A program made the translations under genes and the position numbers. This document shows, piece by piece, positions 1 to 7,857 of a stretch of DNA of 64,000 bases (positions are counted from its first letter, which is position 1; the number at the start of each line of letters is the position of its first letter). Under the pieces are notes generated by a model. The model was not told the origin of the DNA. It made no database searches and saw nothing but the letters and a program-made list of their open reading frames with translations. This DNA is from SZAS-18 sp038322235. Lineage in GTDB: Bacteria > Verrucomicrobiota > Verrucomicrobiia > Chthoniobacterales > SZAS-18. The stretch is from contig JBBQFQ010000005.1 in the NCBI GenBank assembly GCA_038322235.1, forward strand, positions 1 to 64,000. The letters run 5' to 3'.

Positions 1-109
1 GGCTCATTCCGGTGCCTTCGATGGCTTCGGCCATCATCCGGCTCTCCTGGGTTTTGATCGTCAGTCGCGCCGCTTGTTCGGCGCCCAGCTCTTCGGTAGT
101 TTTCTTCAT
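1..109 (-). CDS. Hypothetical protein, N-terminal fragment cut by the window edge
   Basis: An ATG on the minus strand opens a frame of 36 codons (MKKTTEELGAEQAARL...) that runs off the left edge of the window without a stop. The peptide is hydrophilic and lacks a signal peptide. I do not recognise a family from so short a piece. It is on the same strand as the membrane protein and the jet genes and lies about 80 bases beyond the membrane-protein stop, so it may be the next gene in that direction. The reading could be spurious because only 109 bases are visible. Confidence 0.4.
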   Translation of the reverse strand, partial: MKKTTEELGAEQAARLTIKTQESRMMAEAIEGTGMS

Positions 110-191
110 GGTGTCGGCTTCGTTTGGGTGTGATGACCCGCGGATCGTATCGATCCGCATCGAAGCTGGCACCGCTCGCTTTTCAGCCCTT

Positions 192-596
192 TCAGGCCTT
201 ACCGGACACCTGCCCTAATCGTAATATGCGGATCGCGATCGCGAGGGGCAGGGCAGGAAGAAGCGTCCAGAAAAGCACATTTCCGACGAATCCAACGAGG
301 AGTGAAACGCCGCCGATCCAGTCTTTCCAAAAGACCGAGCCGTCCTGATTCAGCGTTCGTTCCAGCAGGATCACGGGCATCGGAACGCCAACGATTCGCC
401 AGTCGGCGCTGTACACGTAGTCTCGCATCGAAAAGCTGTACGCGAGAAACAAGCCAACGCAGAGCCAAAGGGTGAAGATCTGGTCACGGCGCTCCCGAAG
501 TGGCGCCGGAAACGACCGCCAGACGAGGCGCGCGCAAATCGCCAGCAGCGCAATCCCGATGAGGGGCATCAAGTACGAGAAACCGTCAATGGGCAT
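192..596 (-). CDS. Small hypothetical membrane protein downstream of jetC
   Basis: A protein of 134 residues starting MPIDGFSYLMPLIG. Three hydrophobic stretches are visible: roughly residues 6-22 (LMPLIGIALLAICARLV), 38-52 (FTLWLCVGLFLAYSF) and 95-122 (a pair, SLLVGFVGNVLFWTLLPALPLAIAI). The middle part is polar and contains charged and aromatic residues. The frame extends further upstream, but the ATG at 596 begins just before the first membrane segment and gives a compact protein. It sits 127 bases downstream of the jetC stop on the same strand, in the place where a jetD nuclease gene is found in Wadjet operons, but it has neither the length nor any TOPRIM-like motif of JetD. Function unknown. 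Confidence 0.6.
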   Translation of the reverse strand: MPIDGFSYLMPLIGIALLAICARLVWRSFPAPLRERRDQIFTLWLCVGLFLAYSFSMRDYVYSADWRIVGVPMPVILLERTLNQDGSVFWKDWIGGVSLLVGFVGNVLFWTLLPALPLAIAIRILRLGQVSGKA

Positions 597-723
597 TGGT
601 TCTCCTGCGTCAGCTTGAATGATCGTTGAGTGAGGTAGGGGGAGTGATGGGAAATGGTGGAGCGGAGCGGAGATCAGCGAATCCCGCCGCTCAGATCGTT
701 CTTGTTCCTTTCTCCGCGTCCGC

Positions 724-3700
724 TCACTCCAGAGCATCCAGCGCCTCGGCCATCGTGGTGAGGAGCGGGATATTTGCGATGTGGGTGACGTAGCCTTCCT
801 TGTCGCGCTCGACCTCTTTCTGGCAGATCACGACGGTCTGGGCGTGGGGGACCATGACGCCGAGACGCTCGGGCGGGAAGGCCATGACGAGCTGGAGCTG
901 GAAGGCGCGAGCGAGCGCGAGGCAATCCTCGATGCCATCGCCCGAGAGCTTGGAGAAGGCTTCGTCCATGACGACGAGTCCGAGCTGCTGCGAGCGATTC
1001 GACGAGCGGTCGCCGCGGTCGTAGACCCGACGGAAAGCGGCGAGCATGGAGATGAAGAACGGCGCCTGGCTTTCGCCGCCACTCAGATTGCGGCCGCTGC
1101 GGCCGAGGGAAATCGGCGGAGCGTCCGGTCGATCGGCCGGGACCATCTCGAGATCGTAGTGATGATACGTACGGTAGTCGAGTAGGCGGCGCGCGCGCTC
1201 GTCGCCATTCTCGGGCGCATCCACGGCCCGCATCAGTTCCTCCTTGGCGCGCTGGATCTCGACATCGGGAATCGCGGCCAGGAGTTCATCGGTGGGCTCG
1301 AGCCCGGTATCGAGCAGGGTCCAGATCGCGCCGTAGGCCGCGGTGTCCCGCCGCTGACTAATGCGGTAGCGGAACCGGCCGACGGGCTGGCTAAGATAGC
1401 GATCCAGGAGGCGAATGGTGTCCGTCGCATCCGCGAGGCGCCGGTTCAGCGCGTTGAGGACGTTGTCCTCGAGCCGGCGCTCCCACTCGGTCTTGCGATC
1501 CGCGGCGAGCAGACGCGATTTCTCGAGTTCGACGGATTCCAAGACCCCAAGCCGGGCGGCCCAGGGCGCATTGTCGTCGTCGTCGGGAGGGAACTCGGTC
1601 TGGTATTCCGGATGCCGCAGGTTGCCTCGCTCGTCCCGCGCGGTGGACAGGCGTTCACGCTCGCCGTTGCGCTGGGCGCGGGCTTCGATCGCCGCTTCGC
1701 CCGCCTTCTTCGCCAGGCGCTGCAGTTCGTCGAAGCAATCGGACCACTTCGGAAACGCTTCGCGGAGCTGATCGCGCCGCTGGGTGAGTTCGCTATCCGA
1801 CAGATCGCGGAAGCGGCGGCCGAGATCCAAGCGGCTTTCCTCGACGAGCAACCGGACATTCGCGATGTCTTCCGCCGCCGAGTCGAGCGCCTCGAGATGC
1901 GGGCGGCTCCGGAGAGTGAATTGCTCACCCAACTGAAGCAGACTGCCAACCTTGCGATCGAGCCCGGTCTTTTGCTCCTCGAGCCGGGAGAGCTGCTCCT
2001 GCCGCGCTTCGCGCTCGGGCGTGGTCAGCAGATCGATCGTCTCGCGCAGCTGGCCCAACTCCGTCTCGAGTTCGGGCAGCCGCGAGAGTTCGCTGGCGCG
2101 ATCGTGCACGGCGCTCTCGGCGAGTCCGCTGCGGCGTCCGCTCTCGAGCCAGCTTTGGACATCGGACCGGCGACGCTCGAGCGCTTCGTACTCCGAGCGC
2201 GTTTCGTTCTGCTCCTTCTGTTTTGCGCTGCGCATCCGCTCGAGGCCTTCGCGGCCGAGGGTGAGCTCAACCGACGCCGCGGGCTTCAGTCGCCGGCGCA
2301 GCGGCGCCTGCTTGAAAATGCCTTCAGGCGTGATTGCGCGGCCTGCCGACGTCGTCTCGAGTTCAGCGACATTCTCGACGCAGATCACGTCCCCCAGAAG
2401 ATGTTCGACGAACGAGCGCGCGACGGGATGCGTTACGTCGACCTTGCCAAAGAGCGAGCCGTCGCGACTGCCGCCGCGGAGCTGACCGGCCTCGGACGGA
2501 TGCAAGAGGGACTCCCCTTCCCTGCCGGGCGCGGTGCGGCGGAGAATTTCCAGCGCCTTTTTGTAATCGGCCGCGTCGTGGACCACGATCGCCCACCGGT
2601 TCCGCCCGAGGAACAGCTCCAGCGCAGGCCACCAGCGCTCCGCCTCCGGGCGTACTTCGATGAGCCGGCCGAGCTGTTCCACGCGATCACCGAGCTTGCT
2701 GCGGGCGGCGTTGAAGAGCGGAAACGAACCGGGCGCCTGACCTTTCGCAAGATGCTCGAGGTCCTCGGCGAGCTGCCCGAGACGGTGGCCGGCCGCCTTG
2801 AGACTGTCCTCGAGCGGACGCAGCAGGTGGTGCACGGAAAGCGTCAGCGCATTGTAATGCGACGCCAGCTTGGGCAGCGCCTCAAGGCGCGCCGCATCCG
2901 TCCCGGCGCGCAACGGCGCGAGGAGCGTGTCGTCCATCTTCAGCGCTGCCTTCAAGCCCTCGAGCGGCAGAGAGGCTCCGTGCTTCAGCCACTGCAACCA
3001 CGCGCGGTGGTGCGCCTCGAGCCGCTCCAGAATGGCGCGACGGGTCTCACGCAGCGAGCTGACGCGCAGATGGAGATCGCGCTTCTGGCGGTCGAGCTGC
3101 AGGAGCTTCCCGCCGTCCGGATCCTGCTGAATCTCGAAGCGCACGGCCTCGAGCAGACGCCCCACCGCAAGCGCCTCCGCCTTGGCCGCCGTGAGATTCA
3201 TCAGGTCATCCGCGTGCTCGGTCTCGAGCCGCTGGAGGTCGGCCGCATGGCGCTCGCGGCGTTCCTCCGCCTGCCTCAGTTTTAGAGCGTGTTGAAGGTG
3301 CCGGAGCACCGCCTCCTCGCGGCGGGAGGTGTCGCACCGCTCATGCTGGGCGCAGATCCGACGCAGGAACGCAGCTTCGTCCTCCTGCTTCTCGAGCCGG
3401 CGGCGGGTGTCGTCGTACGCGCGCAGCGCGGCGCGGACTTCGCGCACATCGAGCGGGCTCTCCTCCAGAATGAATTCGCGGATGAACTTCTCGACGCTGT
3501 CCTCGAGCTCGAACGCGATCGCCTTCGGGAAGGTGCGTTGAAAGGCCGCGGCATCGAAGTTCAGGTGCCGCGGGGCAGCCATCTCTTCGAGGTAATCCTG
3601 CTGCCGCTGGAAAAGGCATTCATTCCCGTACTCCCGCCGCAACCAGGCGCGAAACGCGTCGTCGGGGAGCATCCGGCCCTCTGGCGCGATGTCCGCGTAC

Positions 3701-4122
3701 TCGAGCCGCTTCGGAACGTAGAAATAGGTCTGACCCGGCGCTGCGGTGGGGCTGGTGAATTGGAGCCGGATGCCCCACGTCTCGCGCTGGGGCGGCTGGC
3801 GCGGATCCTCCGGGGCGCGGGTGAACTCCAGCGCGACGAGCGTGACGCCGCTCGAGCGCAGGAAATGGCGCTGGCCGTCGCGGGTCTGGTTTGTATCACC
3901 CAGGCAGTAGCCTACGAGATCGCGACCGCGGGCGTTGCCGGCGGCGGCGCGATTGGCGCGCCAGTGCGCCCCGAGGAGCACGTACTGCATGAGGTCTAGC
4001 AGCGCCGACTTGCCGGTGCCAAACGCGCCCGAAATGAGGACATTATCCTCGACCTCGAAGATCTGGCGGAAGCCGTACCAATTGAGGGCGACGAGGCGCG
4101 TGAGCGAGATGCGCTGACTCAT
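724..4122 (-). CDS. jetC: JetC/MksB-like SMC ATPase (Wadjet / MksBEF condensin)
   Basis: A protein of 1132 residues with the split ABC ATPase plan of SMC/MukB-like proteins. The Walker A motif GAFGTGKSALLD is at residues 32-43. Long charged, Leu/Glu/Arg-rich coiled-coil stretches fill about residues 220-450 and 650-900, separated by a hinge-like globular part that contains LFLGRNRWAIVVHD. The ABC signature LSGGESQAPFFISML and Walker B LGLVVMDEAFSKL are near the C-terminus. In Wadjet and MksBEF systems this subunit is the loop-extruding motor that acts on plasmid DNA or the chromosome. Its ATG overlaps the jetB stop by four bases (ATGA), which indicates translational coupling. Length is normal for the family (about 1100). 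The family assignment is strong from motifs plus the jetA-jetB context; whether it defends against plasmids here is unclear because jetD is absent. Confidence 0.9.
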   Translation of the reverse strand: MSQRISLTRLVALNWYGFRQIFEVEDNVLISGAFGTGKSALLDLMQYVLLGAHWRANRAAAGNARGRDLVGYCLGDTNQTRDGQRHFLRSSGVTLVALEFTRAPEDPRQPPQRETWGIRLQFTSPTAAPGQTYFYVPKRLEYADIAPEGRMLPDDAFRAWLRREYGNECLFQRQQDYLEEMAAPRHLNFDAAAFQRTFPKAIAFELEDSVEKFIREFILEESPLDVREVRAALRAYDDTRRRLEKQEDEAAFLRRICAQHERCDTSRREEAVLRHLQHALKLRQAEERRERHAADLQRLETEHADDLMNLTAAKAEALAVGRLLEAVRFEIQQDPDGGKLLQLDRQKRDLHLRVSSLRETRRAILERLEAHHRAWLQWLKHGASLPLEGLKAALKMDDTLLAPLRAGTDAARLEALPKLASHYNALTLSVHHLLRPLEDSLKAAGHRLGQLAEDLEHLAKGQAPGSFPLFNAARSKLGDRVEQLGRLIEVRPEAERWWPALELFLGRNRWAIVVHDAADYKKALEILRRTAPGREGESLLHPSEAGQLRGGSRDGSLFGKVDVTHPVARSFVEHLLGDVICVENVAELETTSAGRAITPEGIFKQAPLRRRLKPAASVELTLGREGLERMRSAKQKEQNETRSEYEALERRRSDVQSWLESGRRSGLAESAVHDRASELSRLPELETELGQLRETIDLLTTPEREARQEQLSRLEEQKTGLDRKVGSLLQLGEQFTLRSRPHLEALDSAAEDIANVRLLVEESRLDLGRRFRDLSDSELTQRRDQLREAFPKWSDCFDELQRLAKKAGEAAIEARAQRNGERERLSTARDERGNLRHPEYQTEFPPDDDDNAPWAARLGVLESVELEKSRLLAADRKTEWERRLEDNVLNALNRRLADATDTIRLLDRYLSQPVGRFRYRISQRRDTAAYGAIWTLLDTGLEPTDELLAAIPDVEIQRAKEELMRAVDAPENGDERARRLLDYRTYHHYDLEMVPADRPDAPPISLGRSGRNLSGGESQAPFFISMLAAFRRVYDRGDRSSNRSQQLGLVVMDEAFSKLSGDGIEDCLALARAFQLQLVMAFPPERLGVMVPHAQTVVICQKEVERDKEGYVTHIANIPLLTTMAEALDALE

Positions 4123-4757
4123 GCGCCAACCTCCTTCTCGAGTTCGGCCGCGCCGGGGTGCTGATAGAGCGATGCCTGCTGCTCCCAGGCGGCGGCGTCC
4201 TCGAAGGGAATGACGTGGCGAAGCGTGGGCATAATCTCGATCTGCGAATCACCGAGCTGGCTGGGATCCTCGTGCCATTGCACGCGTACGAGCCGGCGGT
4301 TACGCAGTTTCGCCAGCATCTCGCGGAGGTGGGCGGCGGTGGGGAGCTCGACCTGCTCAAAATAAAGCTTCAAGCGCTGCCAGAGATCGTTCGCGGTGAT
4401 GACGACCGATTCCACCGCGTGCTCCAGGCGGACGTCGTGGTAGATCCGCCAGAGTGTGAGCACGACGAGCGTCTCGGCTTTGTTGAAGCGTGCCAGCAGG
4501 CCGCAATCGCCCGGCACGGGCCGCACGAGGAGCGAGGGGCGATCCGGATCCACCCAGAGTTCGAGATGGAGGGGGGCGAGGTATTCGCTGAGTTCCGGCT
4601 GATACTCGCGGGCGAGCAGGTAAAGCTCGCGATCCCGACCGCTGTCACCCAGCAGCGCACCGTGGGCGAGGAGGTCGGTGAGGACGTCCGAAAGCGCACC
4701 GCGTTCATCCTCGCGGATGCGATGCCAGGTAGAGAAGGAGGGCCAGGGCAGAGACAT
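4119..4757 (-). CDS. jetB: JetB/MksE-like condensin subunit (DUF4194-type)
   Basis: A protein of 212 residues between jetA and jetC. It contains the family-like stretches LYLLAREYQPELSEYLAPL, VLTLWRIYHDVRLE and a C-terminal part predicted to fold as winged helices (LREMLAKLRNRRLVRVQ). JetB/MksE is the small KITE-type subunit that binds the kleisin JetA and helps load the SMC motor. It starts 6 bases after the jetA stop and ends in a four-base overlap with jetC, so the three genes form one operon in the usual jetA-jetB-jetC order. Length matches the family (about 200-220). Assignment rests on position, length and these motifs. Confidence 0.85.
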   Translation of the reverse strand: MSLPWPSFSTWHRIREDERGALSDVLTDLLAHGALLGDSGRDRELYLLAREYQPELSEYLAPLHLELWVDPDRPSLLVRPVPGDCGLLARFNKAETLVVLTLWRIYHDVRLEHAVESVVITANDLWQRLKLYFEQVELPTAAHLREMLAKLRNRRLVRVQWHEDPSQLGDSQIEIMPTLRHVIPFEDAAAWEQQASLYQHPGAAELEKEVGA

Positions 4758-4763
4758 GATCGA

Positions 4764-6248
4764 TCAGGAAAGGCGTTCGAGCGTGAAGCGTTCGACGAGT
4801 CGGCCGCCCTCGGCATCGCGCGGAATGCGGGCGGGCTCGAGGCCCCACTCCGCGCGGACGGCCTGCACCCGCCAGCGGACGCTGCCTTGCTCGGTGCCGG
4901 ACGGACCGCGGTCGAAGGCGAGGACAGCGAGGAGGTCGAGGAAATCCTCGTCCGCGGTGACGCGGAGCTGTTCCGTGGAGATGCGGTCGCCCTTCGTGGG
5001 CAGATGCTTTTCGACGAAGCGGACGGCGCGCTGGGCCGAGAGGACGTTCAGATTCCGCCGCCGGATTTCCTCGCGGGCCGCGTCGCTCTCGCCCCGGGAG
5101 GTCTGCGTGAGGAGATCGAGATTCACGGGCGGACGCTGCCGGCGCGCGGACGACATCGCTTCGAGACCGAAGAAAAATTCCACCTTCGGCGAAAGCAGCG
5201 GCATACCGGGATCGGCCGCGAGGGCAGCGAACGAAGTGCCGGCGTGGCGCTGACCCGCTTCGTCGAGATAACTCTTCACCTGCTCCGGACGCCGCCCGCG
5301 CATCTCCGTCTGGTAGCGATGCCGCGCATTCGAGAGTCGCGCGAAATCGGCCATGCGGCCGTCGATCGTCCGCTGCTTGACGGGGATGGAGTTGAGCAGG
5401 CGCTCCAGCCGCGCCAGCCACGCTTCCGCCTCCGCGTACGCGGCCGGCGCAGAGAGATCGAGGTGCCTCGCCAGACCATCAGCTAGTCGCTGCCGGGTGA
5501 ACGGATCATGCAACGCATCGCGGACCGTGGCGCGCGCCTGATTCAAGCGCGGGAGCAAACCCGCGGCCTGGAGGGCGTCGTAGCACACCATGTGATCGCC
5601 GGCGTGGAACTCCACAAGGAAACGCTCGAGCGTCTCGCGCGGGGTGGCGCTGCTCCGCTGGGCGAGATCGTGCCGGTCGATGAGCGACTCGACCGCGTGC
5701 ATCTGATCCTCGGCGCGGCCGGCGCGATCAAGGAAGTCCTTCACCGTCTGGCGCATTTCCTCCGGACCGAGCCGATTCGGATCGAGCACGCCCTCGCGGA
5801 GAAGATCATTGCAAAGCGAACGCAGCGTCGCAGCAAAATCGCGGAGGTCGGCCGGACGATCCGCCCCGAGGTCGCGCAGGACGCGGAGCACGCGGCGCAG
5901 CGGCGGGGCGATGAGAACGTAGTGCTCATCGAGACTCACCCGCCGCGTTTGCAGCCAGCGCACCTCGAGCAGCTTGCTGAAGAACTGCGCGGCGCGCTGG
6001 TTCAGGTCGCGAAACTGGCCGCCCTCGTCCTCTTCGAGCTCGACGTCAGGGTGTCGCACCAGCACCTCCCTTATCAGGAGGCGCGCATCGCCGTGAGGAA
6101 TCTGACCGCCTTCATCCGCCGCCTCGACGAGCCGCTCGGCACAATCCACGTAGACAGCGGCCGTCGGCCGGCTGAGCGGACGAAACAAACCGCCGCCGAG
6201 GAGCGGCGAGAGTTTTTGACCGAGCGAAAGCGATTCCTGCTGACTCAT
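4764..6248 (-). CDS. jetA: JetA/MksF-like kleisin subunit of Wadjet/Mks condensin
   Basis: A protein of 494 residues beginning MSQQESLSLGQKLSPLLGGGLFRPLS, followed by IYADC-like VYVDCAERLVEAA and a mostly helical body. The stretch QFFSKLLEVRWLQTRRVSLDEHYVLI resembles the N-terminal winged-helix region of the JetA/MksF family. The open frame continues upstream of the chosen ATG but without an ATG start, and the extension is low-complexity, so 6248 is preferred. JetA is the kleisin that bridges the JetC heads and recruits JetB. It is the first gene of the operon. The region upstream (6249-6511) separates it from a divergent DUF302 gene and should hold its promoter; it also holds a heptad repeat block. 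Confidence 0.85.
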   Translation of the reverse strand: MSQQESLSLGQKLSPLLGGGLFRPLSRPTAAVYVDCAERLVEAADEGGQIPHGDARLLIREVLVRHPDVELEEDEGGQFRDLNQRAAQFFSKLLEVRWLQTRRVSLDEHYVLIAPPLRRVLRVLRDLGADRPADLRDFAATLRSLCNDLLREGVLDPNRLGPEEMRQTVKDFLDRAGRAEDQMHAVESLIDRHDLAQRSSATPRETLERFLVEFHAGDHMVCYDALQAAGLLPRLNQARATVRDALHDPFTRQRLADGLARHLDLSAPAAYAEAEAWLARLERLLNSIPVKQRTIDGRMADFARLSNARHRYQTEMRGRRPEQVKSYLDEAGQRHAGTSFAALAADPGMPLLSPKVEFFFGLEAMSSARRQRPPVNLDLLTQTSRGESDAAREEIRRRNLNVLSAQRAVRFVEKHLPTKGDRISTEQLRVTADEDFLDLLAVLAFDRGPSGTEQGSVRWRVQAVRAEWGLEPARIPRDAEGGRLVERFTLERLS

Positions 6249-6419
6249 GGGGGAGCGACGGACGCGCGGCGGAAAGGCCAGCGAATCCCTTACCGCGAGC
6301 GGGAAGAGGGCACGCCCACGCGCGGAGCGGCGGGCCAGAAAGAGGCGGCGGACGGAGGGGATCGGAACATCGGACGCGGAGTATCCCGCAGATGGGAAAA
6401 GGAACAAGGGGAACGCGAT

Positions 6420-6468
6420 GAACGTTGAGCCTCGAACCTCGAGCTTCGAACTTCGAACTTTGAAGGGG
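6420..6468 (+). repeat. Heptad repeat block A (GAACNTY units)
   Basis: Seven consecutive 7-base units: GAACGTT, GAGCCTC, GAACCTC, GAGCTTC, GAACTTC, GAACTTT, GAAGGGG. The block is polar, ending in GAAG followed by a G-rich stretch. It lies between the divergent starts of jetA and the DUF302 gene, and is oriented so that the G-rich end points towards block B at 7051-7097, making an inverted pair around the DUF302 gene. Confidence 0.75.
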
Positions 6469-6511
6469 AGGCGGCGCCTTGCGCGGGGTGCGATCATCCG
6501 GAGATTCGGGG

Positions 6512-6973
6512 ATGAAAACTCTTCTGTCCGCTCTAGCGCTGGTTTTCGTCTGTCTGCCGGTTTTCCCCTTGGGCGCCGGGGAGGACGGTCTCGTTACGCG
6601 ACCCAGCAAGCATTCCGTTACCGAAACGATGACAAAGCTCGAAGCGGCGATCGCGGAGAGCGGGGATTTTGGGGTTCTGTACAAGGTCGATCACGCTGCG
6701 GCGGCCGCGAAGGCGGGGAATCCGCTCAAGCCGATGCAGGTCGTCTTTTTCGGGAATCCGAAGGCCGGCTCCGTGCTCCAGGCAGCCTCGCCGACAATCG
6801 GCCTGGATCTGCCCATGCGCGCGCTCGTCTGGGAGGACGCGAGCGGGAAGGTCTTCGTCACCGTGAACTCCGCGGCGTGGCTCATGGGTCGCCACGGGCT
6901 CAAGGACAAGGCCGAAGCGATCGCGAAACTCGACGCCCGCCTCGGCGGTTTCGTGCAGAAGGCAACGGAGTAA
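6512..6973 (+). CDS. Exported DUF302-family protein
   Basis: A protein of 153 residues starting MKTLLSALALVFVCLPVFPLGAGEDG, a classical signal peptide (positive N-terminus, hydrophobic core, small residues before the likely cleavage near residue 20). The mature part has the DUF302 layout: VTETMTKLEAAIAESGDFGVLYKVDHAAAAAKAGNPLKPMQVVFFGNP, then GLDLPMRALVWEDASGKVFV (quoted in pieces, each a contiguous part of the domain). DUF302 proteins are small, often periplasmic, and of unknown biochemical role; some occur with oxidative or electron-transport genes. It is a single gene, divergent from jetA and convergent with livF. It is flanked on both sides by inverted heptad repeats (blocks A and B), so the unit could have moved as a cassette; that is inference. 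Confidence 0.85.
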   Translation: MKTLLSALALVFVCLPVFPLGAGEDGLVTRPSKHSVTETMTKLEAAIAESGDFGVLYKVDHAAAAAKAGNPLKPMQVVFFGNPKAGSVLQAASPTIGLDLPMRALVWEDASGKVFVTVNSAAWLMGRHGLKDKAEAIAKLDARLGGFVQKATE

Positions 6974-7050
6974 AGGCCGCAGCCCATGTGGCGGCAAAAG
7001 GAATTCTTCGCGGAGCGAGGTGCGAAGGCGCTCGGTTCACCGCGCCCGCA

Positions 7051-7097
7051 CTTCGACGTTCGACGTTCGACGTTCGGCGTTGAACGTTCGATATTCG
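7051..7097 (-). repeat. Heptad repeat block B, inverted relative to block A
   Basis: Read on the plus strand the units are CTTCGAC, GTTCGAC, GTTCGAC, GTTCGGC, GTTGAAC, GTTCGAT, ATTCG, the reverse complement of the GAACNTY pattern. The block ends exactly at the livF stop codon (7098) and follows the DUF302 stop by 77 bases. Its GAAG end points left, towards block A. In this position it could also act as a bidirectional transcription barrier between the converging genes, but there is no clear T-run. Confidence 0.75.
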
Positions 7098-7817
7098 TTA
7101 GCCGCCCCCGAGATACGCTTCCTTCACCCGCTTGTCGTTCTTGAGGGCGGCGGCCTCGCCTTCGATTTCGATCCGGCCGTTTTCGATCACATACCCGTAA
7201 TCGGCCACTTCGAGGGCACGGAAGGCGAGCTGCTCGACCAGGAGCATCGTGATCCCGCGCGCCCGCAATTCGGAGAGTCGCTTGAAGACCTCGTCGATGA
7301 TGATCGGCGCGAGGCCCATCGACGGCTCGTCCAAGAGAAGCACGCGGGGACGCGACATCAGCGCCCGGCCAATGGCGAGCATTTGTTGCTCGCCGCCGGA
7401 AAGCGTGCCGGCGAGCTGTTCCCGGCGCTCGTTCAGGCGAGGAAAGATCTCGAAGATCTTTTGGATATCGCGCCGGACCTCGGCCTGACCCAGCTCCTTC
7501 AGCTTCGTGTACGCGCCGAGGACGAGATTGTCGGTCACCGATTGATCCGGAAAGACGCGGCGGCCTTCCGGGCAATGGGCCACTCCCACCCGCGTGATCT
7601 TGTGCGGCTTCTGCCCGATGAGTTCATCCTTGCCGCCCAGCACGACACTCCCAGATTGCGCCTTGAGCAGGCCGGAGATCGTGCGCAGGAGCGTCGTCTT
7701 CCCCGCCCCATTCGAACCGATCACGCAGACGAGCTTGCCGTCCGGGACGTCCAGGGAGACGCCCTGCAAGGCGCGGACGAGTCCGTAACTGACGTGGAGA
7801 TCTTTGACCTTGAGCAT
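7098..7817 (-). CDS. livF: Branched-chain amino-acid ABC transporter ATPase LivF
   Basis: A protein of 239 residues, the usual LivF length. Walker A GSNGAGKTTLL is at about residues 34-44, the signature LSGGEQQMLAIGRAL near 135, Walker B VLLLDEPSMGLAPIIID follows, and the H-loop region is replaced by the family-typical LLVEQLA. LivF is one of two cytoplasmic ATPases that drive high-affinity import of leucine, isoleucine and valine or related amides. It is the last gene of a four-gene minus-strand cluster livK-livH-livMG-livF; 40 bases separate it from the fused livM-livG gene. Substrate cannot be told from sequence: HAAT-family systems also carry urea, amides and aromatic acids. Confidence 0.92.
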   Translation of the reverse strand: MLKVKDLHVSYGLVRALQGVSLDVPDGKLVCVIGSNGAGKTTLLRTISGLLKAQSGSVVLGGKDELIGQKPHKITRVGVAHCPEGRRVFPDQSVTDNLVLGAYTKLKELGQAEVRRDIQKIFEIFPRLNERREQLAGTLSGGEQQMLAIGRALMSRPRVLLLDEPSMGLAPIIIDEVFKRLSELRARGITMLLVEQLAFRALEVADYGYVIENGRIEIEGEAAALKNDKRVKEAYLGGG

Positions 7818-7857
7818 TGGAGCGAAAACTGGGCGTTGGGGGCCGCGCGAAAGATTC

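Noticed and set aside
192..596. jetD nuclease
   Set aside because: Only 134 residues, hydrophobic, without TOPRIM acidic motifs.
1612..3285. 557-residue plus-strand frame opposite jetC
   Set aside because: High-GC shadow frame; jetC has all SMC motifs on the other strand.
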